Below, in pieces: positions 47,468 through 60,522 of a DNA stretch of 64,000 nt. The stretch is from assembly GCA_914767715.1 (NCBI GenBank), contig OU612075.1, positions 22,072,001-22,136,000 of the forward strand. Reading direction: 5' to 3'. The stretch's first letter is position 1; the number at the start of each line of letters is the position of its first letter. Below the pieces are notes generated by a model, which did not search any database, had not been told where the DNA came from, and saw only the letters and a list, made by a program, of their open reading frames with translations. Made by a program: the position numbers and the translations under genes. This DNA comes from Membranipora membranacea. Taxonomy: Eukaryota > Bryozoa > Gymnolaemata > Cheilostomatida > Membraniporidae.

Positions 47468-48608
47468 TTAATATATTTCAGTAATATCCATATCGATATA
47501 AATGTTGCTCTGACCGGACAGAAAGACTCTGATCCGTGGCTTGATTAAATTTTTCTCATATATTGTCTGCCCTTGACCCCTCTTCAGTTTGGCCCAGTTC
47601 CTCTTTCTCTGCACACAGAAAGAAATGGTTAAAATCAATTATCAAAAGAAAGTTGAAAATTTCAATGATTCAAATAACAGATGATTATTCTTCAATTAGC
47701 AGGTAACTTTAGCATACAAATGATTCATTGCAAGGGTGAAGTAGGGGAACTATCTCAGAATCAAAACGACGCTAATTTTGGTGTGAGATATAAGATTACA
47801 AGGCAAATTTTGTTGTTAAAGTAATATTTTCAAACAGCCAGTCTCACAATCCTGCTGTCGGTGCTCTCCACTCAGCCCTTCGGACACCATCAACAGATAT
47901 TGAAATATCAACAACCATGATGTTTATGATCACATTCACCTGTTTAGATCAGCTGCCCCTACACATCTTGATGCTCCATTGATGAGCGAATGAGAAGAAA
48001 TGGCTGTAACTCTGTTGATGTATGAAAGTGCAGTGTGATCATCTGTGTCTTGCTGGCTGCAGTAAAAAAATCAAACTGATTCAATTTCTAACTTGCAAGG
48101 GTGCAACAATATGAATGTCATAACAGAGGTTTGACTTGATGTATTTCCCAACAATGTAGGCCAATAGAAACATTATTGTCCTGTCACTAGGTTTTACCCT
48201 TGCTGCCCTATCTCCCAAGACAGTTGATAGAAAAACAAACGCCCTATAAGAACTGATAAATCTATAAAGCAATAAGTCAGTGCTGTGTGTCCTAGATACT
48301 AACCCTCTTCTCTGTTGCTTAAGGTACCTAATTTTCATCCGATGTTGCATCATCTTGATATCTCTCAGTATGCAGCGATGCTTGAGGTAAAGATTAACTT
48401 GATTTTCCTCCTCAGGACGGTATGACATCTGAGCTGCTATCAGTAACACTATCATGATGGCAAATACACATATCATAACTACTATATACAACATCGCACC
48501 TCTGTCGTCATAGCAATCCTCAAGGTAAAAATTTGATGGCAACATGCAGTCAGTCTTTGTTTTCTCTGAGATAAGAACACCAACAGAAGCGTTGCTAGTG
48601 GCACCCAT
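47468..48608 (-). CDS. Small single-pass membrane protein, KCNE-like layout (two exons)
   Basis: Exon 1 runs from ATG at 48608 to about 48304 (donor GTTAGT). Exon 2 runs from about 47606 to the stop at 47468, behind a strong TTTCTTTCTGTGTGCAG acceptor region. With the acceptor two bases later (GAG) the frame stays open and gives 147 aa; a phase-0 alternative pairs a GTATCT donor with the CAG acceptor. The N-terminus carries an NAS glycosylation site, then one membrane segment (about 39-59, LYIVVMICVFAIMIV), then a charged tail (QMSYRPEEENQVNLYL). Length, topology and the spacing of residues after the membrane segment recall KCNE potassium-channel beta subunits, but identity is weak. Exon 2 encodes a basic start and ends SGQSNIYIDMDITEIY. 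I infer a real gene; the family is tentative. Confidence 0.5.
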
Positions 48609-49900
48609 TCTCTCACATTGATGAGCTGAACAATTGTGGTAAATTCATCCTTCTTGATGTAGCTGCAGATGTAAGTTTTTGTGTAAACACATGATTTTAT
48701 AAACCAGCAGCTGCTTGTGATAACTGCTGTTAGAATGAGACGTTCTAATTAAAGTTTGTGATTGCTATATTTCCGGAATAAGTTTGGAAAATTACCATCC
48801 ATTACGAGTATATTGGCCCTTCATGCATACAGATATGTCCTTAGAGAGGATTATAACCTTAAATTATCAAATATCATCAGTTATGATTTGTGATTATCGT
48901 TCACATGTGGCAGCGATATCCTCCAAAAATATAATTCATTAAGGTAAGTGGCCTTATTTCTGACTGCTAATCTCAGCTTCTGATTCCTAAAAGGTAAGCA
49001 ATTTCCACAAGCTTATAAGATAATTATAAATTTAATGTCCCACCGGGGATGCCAACTGGCTATACAATTAATGAACACTTTGTACTGGCTGTGATTAGTA
49101 AGCCATTCTAAATTGTCTAATGGAAAGCAACGGCATAAAAGATTCTGATCACGCTTTCTTCCTACTCATTTTCTACAATTGAAATTAAGTTACTGTGTTA
49201 TTTTATATTTGAATGTTGTGAATAAATATTGAAATAGTAAATCTGAGGCCTGATGACCTGCGAACAGGGGAACATACTGCAGTAAAAAAATTAACAGATC
49301 ATCAGATGAGGAGACAAACCAAGCACCAACAAAAAATTTACCTTAGTTTATTTTTATCATTGGTGTAATGTGCTTGAATCATTAAGTAGAGCTTGACCCC
49401 TTTGTGTGGTAATTTGCATTAACAATACAGAACATTTGTTCCTGTAACAATGGACTGATGAGTTATATACTTTTTATTGGCATCCAAAGTCATCTCATTC
49501 GAAATGTTTTGCACTCAGTGCCAGAAAACAATTTTTTTTCAAAACAAAAAAAGAGAAACAGAAGGGAAATAATATCATCAATGATGTTGGTCAAGTCGAT
49601 AATATATGGTTGAAAAGTAAAGTTTTGAATGAACTGAACTTCTCTTTAGATCTCAAATGTAACGGTAAAGAATTGTATGTAGCAGAAACTTTGTATCTTA
49701 GATTGTCTGTATGATATAAAAGTAAATGTTTATCACGAAAATTGAACTTGGTAGTGTTTTTAAATCGTCTATATATAAATGGAGGTGTTAAAAAATTGTT
49801 TATCTTATGCGCAAAAAGGGAAGTGAAATAACAAACAAGCTTAGGAAGAGGTAGGAGTTGTAATGATTGTGTAATGGATTCGGTTGAAATGAGATAATAC
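48609..49900. other. 5' flank of the KCNE-like gene and spacer
   Basis: No other gene is seen. The promoter of the minus-strand gene should lie here, but no specific element is recognisable. Confidence 0.4.
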
Positions 49901-50165
49901 GGAAACCAGATCTTAAGTTATGAATCTACGTCAATCAACTGAGTTATGCCCAGTTGATTGACCAAACTAGAACACTGCCAAGATGCTCTTATCGCAGATA
50001 ATCACCTTCTTATGTCTTACTGTGGAATCCTTGTAAGTATCAATGATCACTGTTCTTAAAAGTTTGTTTTTTACATCTAGACTGACAACTAACTCCTTTG
50101 TAGTTAGTTGTCCAGGCCATATTATGATGACACGCTTTGTTCACCCTATCTTAAGATCTGGTTTC
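49901..50165. repeat. 265-bp MITE-like element
   Basis: Inverted ends GGAAACCAGATCTTAAG / CTTAAGATCTGGTTTC are flanked by GATAATAC and GATAATTT (6 of 8 match). A further internal hairpin (CAACTAAC, GTTAGTTG) lies near 50090-50115. It is possibly a decayed hAT-type MITE. Confidence 0.6.
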
Positions 50166-50325
50166 GATAATTTTTCTATTTGAAATGGACAATGGATCAG
50201 GATTTTCACGAACTACCTTCCGGAAAAATTGAATTATTTATTGTCCGGCTTTATTTTATATATACTAGTGAGTACCATAATATGAATATATATCACCACT
50301 GAATTATCATTTCTCTCTTCAAATA

Positions 50326-50435
50326 TCAAGCAGCTGGCCCGAGCTGGACTTTGTTGGCCTCAGTGATGGAGGTTGGGCATCCAGCAATCTCCAATTCACT
50401 ATCAATTTCCTCATTGTGAGTAACTACAAAATTAA
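50326..50435 (-). CDS. Possible last exon of an unrecognised minus-strand gene
   Basis: Behind a good acceptor (CTCATTTTTTTGTAG) the minus strand reads THNEEIDSELEIAGCPTSI, continues as TEANKVQLGPAA and ends in TGA. A second acceptor 12 bases inside the exon keeps the frame. The composition is like a soluble C-terminal tail. Upstream exons, which should lie to the right, were not found. The plus strand is also open here, so the call is weak. Confidence 0.3.
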
Positions 50436-51099
50436 CTACAAAAAAATGAGAATATCATACTGACATAATAATTGGTAACAAAACACATAAGTCAGATGTG
50501 ATCCAATAGTTGATGTCTATGACTGCTCCTTCTCATACTAATATTTGTCCTTTCATATTGAGCCAAGCAGTTGAGGCACACGATCATAACTATAGCCTAG
50601 AGACTCCATTATTCATGCCATCATTCTAAATGCTTCCCTGCTAAGAAAAACACAAAATTCAAAATTGAGCAGAAACAGATAATTGTACTAATTGAGCTTG
50701 TTTATGTATTGCTTATTTAGTAAATCAATGATCATCCGACCTTGTGTGACCTGCAAAAATACCTAGTTTGATCAATGGCATTATTGGTCAGTAATGGGTG
50801 TTTAGGCAAAAATAGTAGCTGTTGCTTCCTTTTCAAACAGCTCAGGATAAGGCAGCAGTAGCGTGATCAGCAATGCAATTTATAATTTACAGAAGTAATT
50901 AGACTTCCAGTCTACTATACCTGAAGCATCAAGAGGATTTATGATAATATATATATCAAAACACTAATTAATCAATTGTACATATTATAACAGTCTGAAG
51001 TTATGGAAGTTTTCATCAACTGTCCACAGATGCACTAAACTCTAGAACATGTTAATTTCAATCCTGATGAAGTCTAAGTGATAAAATTTTAGCAAAAAA

Positions 51100-51870
51100 C
51101 TATGCCAACTGGGACAATTTAAACTGGTTAATAACTGCTACACCTTTCCACTACCTCAGTAATCTTATACCTAAATTGATAACCTGTAAAATTTGTCACA
51201 GCTTTACACCAGTTAGCGCCAAACAACATATTATTTGAATTATTATACCCACTGCAGTATCGCCAAATGAAATAAAAGACATCCTATTAATGTTAAAATA
51301 AGTTTTTGAGCTAGGACAACTTACAAATCTGGTTTTAGTGGCGGAAAGTGAGTATGATTCTCACTATGTTTTATTTTAATACCCTGATTTCAGTGATTCT
51401 ACGGGGATACAGCAATTTACATTTACCATAAATTGTTATCCATTTTACATGCAACCTAGCCTATGCCAACCGGGAAAATTTAAAGTGGTTAATAACTGCT
51501 ACACCTGTTCAAGACCTCAGAACTTCTTTAACTAAAGTGATAACATTTAGAATTTGTCACAGCTTTACACCGGTTAGCGCAAAACCTTTTTCAACATAGA
51601 AACTCCTAGCACGAAATAGTTATGTTGTGCCCACGACAAATAACCAAACAAAATAAAAGGCATCCTATTAATGTTAAAATAAGTTTTGAACTTCCTGGAT
51701 TTGTTGAAATTGATTAATAAAATTGAAGTACTAATGACAACTTACGGATTTGGTTTTTGTAGCAGAAAGTGGGTATGATGTTCACTATTTTTAAACTTTA
51801 ATACCCTGATTTTTATTATTATATGGGTATACACCCATTTACATTTATACCAGAATTTTCTATCCAATTT
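51100..51870 (+). repeat. Diverged tandem duplication, about 360-bp period
   Basis: TGGTTAATAACTGCTACACC, TTTGTCACAGCTTTACACC, CATCCTATTAATGTTAAAAT and TTTAATACCCTGATTT occur twice in order, starting near 51103 and near 51463. No coding sequence is seen. Confidence 0.8.
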
Positions 51871-51986
51871 TAATTTATTTACCTAGATTTTGCCAGGATT
51901 AAACTTTATTTCTAGTATGTATGAAAGTTTTGTTTATTTCTCAAATTAAATCAATTCAAATTGAGTTTGCACTGCCACCGCCGGGT

Positions 51987-52232
51987 AGCTAACTTTTTAT
52001 AATATAGGCTATATATCAGAATTAGACATGAAATTCATCAGACGCACATAATATTATATCATCTGCAGGTACAATGAATGATCTGATGCTTTTTTTTTAT
52101 AATATATCCTTTTTTAATAATTATTATGTAGCTAATTTTATGATATAGGCTACATATCAGGATTAGATAGCAATTCGTAAGGCGAACAATAATATTATAT
52201 CATCTGCAGTTATGATGAATGATCTGACGCTT
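51987..52232 (+). repeat. Diverged tandem duplication, about 142-bp period
   Basis: GATATAGGCTACATATCAG-like words followed by ATAATATTATATCATCTGCA and GAATGATCTGA occur twice (about 51987-52097 and 52129-52232). Confidence 0.8.
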
Positions 52233-53374
52233 GCCCTGGTACTCAGGAACACAGAATACTAGAAAAAAAAATTGATTAACAGAAACTTCCTGTTATTCAT
52301 GTCAGAAAGGGTGGAAAACTATTTTTTTCAATCCACTGAAGCTTTTTGGAGGAGTCCTTGAGCTGGCTAAGCTAATTAACTAGGAATTATCATACACCCT
52401 AAGTGATGATAATAATATGTGCAAAGATATGCAAATCTGTCTGTAATGCTCAGACAGTTTCATCTGAAGACTGGTAACGCTCTGTTACAACCAACATAAG
52501 GAGCATTATTCATTTGTCAAGCCTTTCAAACTTTAAACTCAAATAAGCTGTCTAAGGCTGTGAGTTGGAAATTAAATTTGTAGATGCCAAAGCCTCAAAT
52601 TTAATCAGCTGAAGATCTTTTAGTTTTAGCAATGTAGGGCATGGTAGTCATCAATTCTTCACAACTACATAGATTTGATAAGCAAATTGATTTACATCAT
52701 GGTCTAATGGTAGGAGATCACTACTTATCTTTTCTTGAAGATTTAGTGATGACCAGTTCTATTCACGGTCCAGTTCTCATGCTCGAATGTATTGATTGTA
52801 TTGGTGTACTGACGGAAACTGAAAATATAAATAAAACCCAGCAGAACAAGGCAACACATTGCAACATATTAAGATAGTAGATATCATATGAAGCTAACCT
52901 TTTCATGCTACTAGCGGCCAAAGAATGAAAATTGAGCTGCAGTTTGTTTTTTTGTTTTTTGTTTTGTTTTTTGTTTTTCAATTGGATGGTTACGACAGTT
53001 TGGCAAGTAAGTATGTCTAAATTGTTTCCTGTTAGTTCTGGCCTAGTCGCTAACCTATTACAACATGAAAGCAGGGTTGTTGAAATCTGAAGGATAAAGA
53101 GGCTAGTTCAGGATTCTACCTAAATTTGTCAATTGCCAGGAATGTAAAAATTGTTGGTCACTCATACCATAAACCTCCCATGGTTGTGCTGTAAGCCATC
53201 AATACAGTGAGCATGCGTACATACAGAACATATTTAATGAAACAAAATTAGTCATCATAACAATTAATCACAATTAATATGCAGGCTAGATAGCAATGCC
53301 ATTGAGATACTTTGTTGCTAAACAAGTGATTAGATATTTAACATCCCATAAAACAAATCGCCATTGGGGGTTAT
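52233..53374. other. Spacer, no gene seen
   Basis: No exon is supported. A GTTTTTT-type low-complexity run lies at about 52943-52979. Confidence 0.45.
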
Positions 53375-54070
53375 GATACCAGCGTTGACCGATTTGGACA
53401 TTTAATATACCGTTGGAAGGCTGCTGAGCTACTGATCGCTAATAGCTTATCAAAAATGTGATTGGATGACGTTGCATCATTTTATCGGAGAAATGAGGCC
53501 GAAAAGGCTGTTTTTACCAAAGTGGATGGCTGCGCTACATTGATTGCAAGAAAGTTCTAAACAGGCTACATTCATCCTTAGAGACATAGTTCATCCTAAA
53601 TTTAGGTTGCTAATAATATTTGATGAGCCCAAAATGGCTTTTTACGTCACGTCATAATGCGTGTGGTTTTTTAACTTTGATGATATAATGCGAAATTTTA
53701 AGCAGCGATTTGAGACAGTTCGAAAAGAAAAGGGCCAAATTTTTCGCTTTCACTATCTTGCTGTTTAAATGACACACACCACAAATTTCAGCAGTATATC
53801 AAATCTATCAATATCAGCATAGACCATCAAAGGTAGATAAATTTTGCGCTATTTATCAATAACGTCAAACATGATGTCAAAAGGTCCAGCACTAAGGCCA
53901 GACAAATTTATTTTGAAAATTCTCACATACGAAGCCGCTTTGATTAAGCATAGTACAAACAGGAAATGCCAACAGAATATGGCACTATGTATTAGTCTTC
54001 CTCGAATTATACCACACAGAATGCCGAAAAACACCTTAAAAAGCCCCTTAAATTGGCTGTTTTGGTCATT
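53375..54070. repeat. Dispersed repeat, copy 2
   Basis: Matches the left and middle part of the repeat at 16085-17015 (ATACCGTTGGAAGGCTGC, TTGATTGCAAGAAA, GAAATGCCAACAGAAT, AGAATGCC.AAAAACACCT) in the same order and orientation. It lacks the inverted right half. Confidence 0.7.
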
Positions 54071-57003
54071 TGGCAAAGATTGGGATAAGTGGAACAAGAC
54101 TTTCATTCTTATATCCTTATATATTTTTTGCAGCAAATTCTTTGTCATAAACTGCATTTTGTCTTTTTTATTACTGGTGTGCTCTTGGAAGTAATGAGGA
54201 AATGATTAAAATAATGGTTGATGATGAGCGGAAGGACTGCAAAGCAGTTAAATCCAAGACTAATCTGTGTTGTGCATTGCATACTTGTAAAGAAGCTACC
54301 TAGTTAAGTTTAACATTTGGCTCATACTCTATAGTGTAGGATTATGAGGTCATTACATTACATATATCTATTCAATTTATTCATAGTTGAGGTCAGTTTA
54401 AACAATCTCAACATAGGTTTGAAAACATCACCTAGGAACTTACCATTAGTTCTCAGATTCAGGGAAATCAATCAAAAGACTGGTAGTTTTAGAATTCCCA
54501 CAACTCAATAGACAGTGGTCACATGATTATTTGTGGCAACAAACGTAGTAAATTAGTCGGAGTTGTCATATCCTCGTAGAAGGCTAGACAACCCTGAACT
54601 TTGGAAATGCGATGGGATACTGGATACTGGTTTTGGATTGATTTCAGTCTAAAAAATAACTTTAGAAAAGCTTTATTTTCTTCAACTGGGTACAAATAAA
54701 TTCTATGTAAACTATAAAGATCATTACTACCGCAGATAAATTTTAGTACTGGCAAGGTGACCAAATCTATGAGGTCACTACATGAAGGTTCACACGAACC
54801 AATGAGCTCTAGGTTTTACTTAAAGAAGAACTGAGCGATATAGTCAACTTGTGCGGGCTCACCCATTCTCATGCCTCATACATATGCACTGATGCAATCA
54901 ATCTAATATTATAAACCCTACAAAACACCAAAACATGCTTGAATATTGGCACCTTATTCTTCAGCTGAGTTATTTATCTATCAGCTAAGCAAACGGTGTG
55001 ATAATTCCTTTTTTCTCAACCTGTTGAAAATCATTGCTGCTGATAACTGTTGTCTGTTCAAATAGCACAGCAAGGTAATCATTGTTGTAGCCAATGCGGA
55101 GGGATCCTTATCTGGTTATTGTTGGTAACAGAAAGCATGACAGTCCTGCAGGAGTAAGAAGGCTGTATCAGAGTATACTTTCTGAGGAATCGATCTAAGC
55201 CTTCACAAGGTGAGACAAGCAAATACAAGACCTTATCTCCTGATTCAGGGTGGCAAAAATTTACATACACCCTTTATTAATTGACAAAGAGTTAATTTTT
55301 CATCTGCCTTCGCTATCGCTTACTAGTTGCAAGTTTTTCGCTTAAATCTAATGAGCAATAAGTGAGTGTGATTGTTATTGTTATGGGAAAGGAGGGAAAA
55401 ATGTGGTCAGTTTAATACAAATTTCACACTAATATACTGGGATTTAGGAGAGATGAACTACGCATAGATACAAATTCATAGGCTAATATATCATGGTATC
55501 CGCAACACAATGTAACCAATAAGATAGTTTTAGTTTAGGTTTCATTATCAGATCTGATATTACCATTGTGATAAAAAAATGGATCACAAGTGCTCTGGGT
55601 AAGAGTGGTACTAAAAATCTTTCAGTTTACATAAAAATTGTTGTCACGGTGTGACATAAAAAATAAAATAGCTACAACGCCTCTTTTCAGTGCGACATTT
55701 GGTCTGAAATTGGTGACTCTACGAGAAGATGTTCAATTCAATCAATGAAAATTATAATTAGAGGCAAGAAAATAAAAGATAGCGAGCAGGGTAGTATCAA
55801 TATTGTACATGAATTTGTGTTGACACAGCACTACCCAGGATTACTTGTCACTGTTATTGTCAAATATCTGTAATGTTACGATAATTCAAAGGGAATAACA
55901 TCAAACTCAGATTTAAATCTGCATGTCTAGATTATGCAGTCAATTAAGTTTTATCCAGTAACTAAATTCGTTAGGAAAACGATGGTGGTGTGAAAGTTGA
56001 AGTCTCAGTTTCAGATAAATTTTTTCACCGATGGTTATACTTGATGAAACGATCGGACTAAAAATTTCACATGTGATATGTGGAGAAATGGGATTGTTAG
56101 ATTTTTCGTTATTCTGTAATGATTAGAACATATTTCACAGTTTGATTTTTTTCGCGATGATGTTTTTTTTACAGTGAACAAGAATTTCCTAAGATATAGC
56201 TATTATATGGCTATAGGTATTTCATGGTTTCGGAAAATCAATTTTCAACTGGGACATAATCAACAGCTGATATTGCAGTAGTTATTAAAGATAGGGGGAA
56301 ATAACCACCATCAGGCATATTGTGATTTAAGTTGCTGAGTAAGGCAGGATAAAAAAAATGGGTAAGTGAAGGGGGTATGGGAATCACTGAATATATGGGA
56401 GCAGTGTAAGTGGTAAGAGAACAATATAACTGAGAGTCATATTGAACTAAGCTTCCTGTTTGCATCAACAAATTTCATGCCGGTATTATAATAGATATTA
56501 TAATTATTAGAATTGCTCAAAACACAACATGATACTCTTTCATTTTCATAACTACTTTTCCGATTGGAAACGATCCTGCAAAACATCTGAATTTGAAGGC
56601 AAGACAACCTACCTCATCATCCTGTACGCAAGTATCTGCAGAGAATGTCGTTCTTCATTCAGTACATGTAGGATTTGGGCTTCATAACCTTGCAGGCTGT
56701 AAGAACTATTATTCTTTCATAAAGATCTTCATACTGATGATAGTAAACCTAGACAGGACCCTTCATGGTTGATTAGTGTTGGAACAAAACATCTAAACTG
56801 TAGACTGCAATTCAATTAAATCACCATTGCTGACACCTAAATCGGCGTCATAACACAAAGTGGCTTAAGCGGTTTATAGTAACCCATCTGGGTTTCAATG
56901 AATTTGAATTATTCTGACATACTAGAAGCTGCAAAGGTCCGAGCCAAACCATGCATCAATAGTGAATTCAAGAAAAAACACTGATACATTACAGAGCTTG
57001 CAG
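54071..57003. other. Spacer with isolated exon-like pieces
   Basis: No gene could be assembled. Plus-strand 55089-55200 reads RDPYLVIVGNRKHDSPAGV and continues to a stop, and minus-strand 56600-56622 has acceptor and donor consensus around 23 bases. Neither connects to other exons. The rest shows nothing recognisable. Confidence 0.35.
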
Positions 57004-57070
57004 GAAATTGTTCAAGAGAAAGTGGAGATGGATCCCAAAGTTACAATGATGGCAGCGGAATTGATGCTAG
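57004..57070 (+). other. Possible isolated exon next to LINE insertion
   Basis: Behind a CAG acceptor the frame reads EIVQEKVEMDPKVTMMAAEL and runs into a possible donor (CTAG/GTGCAG). No neighbouring exon was found, and the LINE begins directly after it. It could be a remnant of an exon cut by the insertion, or chance. Confidence 0.2.
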
Positions 57071-58152
57071 GTGCAGGAGCCTAGGTATCTCTTGCCATAT
57101 TTACGCTGATGACACACAATTTTGGGTTAGCTTCGATGATACTCATGACGCACTTAATAATGAGGCCACCGCTCGACGAAGAACTAGTAAAGCTTTTTCC
57201 ATCATCAGCTCTTTCATGAAGACCAACCACCTGAAACTGAACCCAGATAAAACCATGTTCATTCCCTTTTCCCGCAAATCCCAGCTTATACTCTCCGTTG
57301 GAACTAGATGGCTGCACAGTTATCATGCCGCAATTGAAAGTGCGCAACCTAGGTGTTGTTATGGATTCCAAGTTGACATTTGATAGTCATATAAGAGAGT
57401 CAAGAAAGTCCTGTTTTTTCCAACTACACAGATTAAAGGCTATCAGACAATTCATACCGTCACATCATTTTGCCACACTCATTCATAGTTTCATCACATC
57501 TCGCATTGATTTCTGCAACTCCATCTATTTCACCCTCCCAGACTTTGCCTGCAATCAAATTCAAACTATCCAAAACAGCTGCGCAAAATGCCTCACTGGT
57601 GCACGGCGATTCGACTCTGCCACCGCTGCACTAAAGTCACTCCACCGGCTTCCTATCAAAGCCAGAGCTCAATTTAAAATTCTACTTTTTGCATACAAGA
57701 TCTATCATAACTCTCCTGATACGCCATCTTATTTCATCAATAAATTCTACATTCCTGAACCTCGCCGTGTCACTAGAATCAGCTCAAAAATCATCCTCGC
57801 ATCCCATCACACCTCTCGCTTGGCCACAGTCGGTGGAAAATCCCTACCATCATCACTCGTAACCCTCTGGAATTCCCTGCCCCCTGACTTGCAGCTGTTG
57901 CCGAGCCTTACCGGTTTTAAGTCCGCTACTAAAACGTATTTTATTAGGTTGTAATTTAAGTAATTAGATTTTATTTTACAGATTTATATAGCAGTATCAG
58001 AATTATGTTTTAATTTTATCCTCATGCACATATTTTATCCATTTTATTTCACCTTTATTTTATCGGTTTAAATGTAATAACGCTTAGAAATTTTTGCTCT
58101 GCAATTTTATTAAGCGTTTCACAAATAAACTTTATTATTATTTTTATTATTA
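57071..58152 (+). mobile_element. 5'-truncated CR1/L2-like LINE (plus strand)
   Basis: Starts inside the reverse transcriptase with GISCHIYADDTQFW (catalytic YADD intact, 57102-57113) and NHLKLNPDKTMF. After a frameshift at about 57290, the frame 57298-57954 gives LKVRNLGVVMDSKLTF, SRIDFCNSIYF, LHRLPIKARAQFKIL and LWNSLPPDLQLL, the usual C-terminal part. The 3' end is a TTATT-rich tail to 58152. It is not functional because of truncation and the frameshift. Confidence 0.85.
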
Positions 58153-59239
58153 GGCAAGTAGTTACTAACATTTATTCATTATTAGAATATTGTCTTACTA
58201 CAATGTAAGATCTGTGATTGTTAACGCTTTGAGATAATGCCAAATCTTTTCGGCTATTGTGTTCTCTTTTGTCTTTACGCTGTCATACATGACAAACAAC
58301 TCATGGAGATCAATGATATACTTGGATCCTTTTAGCCCAAATATGGACCGAGAAAATCAATGTAACATAAGGACAACAGATTTTGTCATTGTGTTACATT
58401 GGAACTATGTAATATTGGAACTTATGTTATGTTATAAATATGTACTTATGTTATACTGGAACTACTCAGAGAACAATACATAAACCGGCAACTCTTACAA
58501 ATAAATTTGCTAAAAACATCAACAAATTGCTCGAAAACCTCATCTAGACACCCTTATTCTGACTTACAAAAGCACAAAATGACAAATCATTCGTAAAGGA
58601 GGGCGTTATCATTTTCATTTATTCATTGATTTACTAGACACATGTGGGGATGGAACTTTGGATATGGAAGCTGCTTATGGTGCAGAAAAAAAAGTTATTG
58701 GTATGAATTTTCTCGAAGTAAAAGAACTGTGGATTTTCTTTGTACCAGATGTAGGTTTCCCAAGTCATAATTACATAAACAGTTTGGTTATGTTCAACAT
58801 AAATGGTAGTTGATGGGCAAATTTTAAAAGCCTCATCAAGTATTTCAATAATATTACCAAAGCAGCAGGCCCGATGGGGGTGGAACATTGAATTCAGTGG
58901 GTTGGAACCAATTCATTTCACAGATTTTGGGCTCATTTTGAAGCTTACAAGCACGAGCTGTTCATGGATGCTTAACATCAATGTTAGTTGATGAGCCATA
59001 TTTAAAAGCCTGGTTGCTACAGGTTCAATAACACTCCTAAAGAGAAGTTGCAACAAGTGGGGAACTGTTTCTCACAAGCAATAGGGAAGTAGTGGCATAG
59101 ACAGACACCATTATAAGCATTGCCCTCAAGTCCACCACAGATATCGGAGAGATCAATGTGCTGGCCGCCTAATCATAATTTTATTTCATAACTCTTTGAA
59201 GGGAATTTGCGTTTACTCCTTCAATGGTATCAAAAACAG
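58153..59239. other. Spacer with short duplicated words
   Basis: GTTGATG(G/A)GC, ATTTAAAAGCCT and GTGG(G/A)GAAC-like words near 58805-58885 recur near 58985-59065, which suggests a diverged duplication. Upstream exons of the following plus-strand gene were not recognised here. Confidence 0.4.
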
Positions 59240-60133
59240 GAGGGTGATGGAGAGATCCAGAATATTAGAGTCTCCTTCTGATGGCTCAGATACTGGAACG
59301 TTCTCAAACAGTCCCTATAGTAATGACACTGTATTCCAGAAAGTACAGTATGGTGAGTTAATTTCATGTAAATTCATTTTGATGTACTCTTTTGTCTTCA
59401 AGTGGTGCCTTATACCTTTCGTAACACAGCCTGTATTTTTCCCATATCAAGTATAAACGACAAAAAACCTAAACTGGACAATCTATTCAACCATTCATCT
59501 AACACATCTCAATTATACAAATTGGAAATAATGAGTCTGTTCACGAGTCCCCCGAGGTTTCGTGGCATTTGAATATTTATATATATATATATTGATAGGT
59601 GTGTACCAAAACAATTTCTCTCAAATCCATATCGACGGCAACAACACAGCACAACTGGAGGCTAGTGGTGGTGAGAAATCCGCAATCACCAAATTATACA
59701 GGTAGATCAACAATCTTATTGTGCATTTTGTCGCGTTCTGATACTTTCTTTGCACAAACAAATTTGTAAATTTGTTGTATGAAGGAACTTTCAATGATTT
59801 TTTGCCGTAAGCAGCTCTGCTAGCTGTGTCACAAGCCAACTTACAGATATGGATAACCATGCGATCAATGAAACTACAGAGTTGTATTTGATGTGCTTCA
59901 GCTAGACACTTTTTTCCTCCAAATACCTTTAGGTCAGGAAATAATATAGTATATAGATATAATATACAGATATAGAAGCAGAAATCCAGCACAACAGCAG
60001 CGATCCTCGTGGGAAGCACAGTAGCAGTGATGGACATGTAGCACAGCATCCTGTTAATCCTGAACTTCTACTAGTATCTGATAGAGAGTATCAGCATATA
60101 GTCTTACTCAATACGGATTCTAGTGAGTTATGA
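59240..60133 (+). CDS. Last three exons of an unrecognised gene
   Basis: Exons 59240-59352, 59599-59701 and 60001-60133 join in consistent phases with GTGAGT and GTAGAT donors and end in TGA. The encoded tail (about 116 aa) is hydrophilic and Ser/Asn/Gln-rich: RVMERSRILESPSDGSDTGT, then VYQNNFSQIHIDGNN, then NPELLLVSDREYQHIVLLNT and the C-terminus DSSEL. The third exon has a CAGCAG tandem acceptor that could add or drop one residue. I do not recognise the family. It looks like the cytoplasmic tail of a larger protein whose 5' part lies upstream. The minus strand is also open over 59621-60049, which keeps some doubt. Confidence 0.5.
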
Positions 60134-60432
60134 ATTCTTTGGTGTCTACTGATGATATGCCGGTAGCATTTGGCAACTGAAATGAAAAATCAGAAATCTT
60201 TTCATCTTTCTTTGTATTGTTGGATATAGTTACAGAATGCATTGTGGGATTTGTTTGTGAATGCGTAGATCAACGTCACATGCAACGTTAGGCAGGGAAG
60301 GTACTTGTGAGGTTGGTATTGGTAGTTCAAAGTGACAGGCAGTGATCAGAGTGGGTATTCGCCATCATCTCATTATAACGAAAGAAGATGTACGAACAGG
60401 ACACAAGTTATTATGTGTTTTGTTACATATTG

Positions 60433-60438
60433 AATAAA
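60433..60438 (+). promoter_or_regulatory. Possible polyadenylation signal
   Basis: AATAAA about 300 bp after the stop at 60133, in the right place for the 3' end of the plus-strand gene. Confidence 0.4.
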
Positions 60439-60522
60439 CATTACATATGAGATTCCTAACTAATTCGAACACGATAGCTTTCTCGAGTTATTTTTTCCAG
60501 CAAGGTTTCTATAATAACTTAC

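Noticed and set aside
59621-60049. 142-codon minus-strand frame as a membrane protein gene
   Set aside because: It overlaps two well-bounded plus-strand exons and has no family similarity; it stays possible but less supported.
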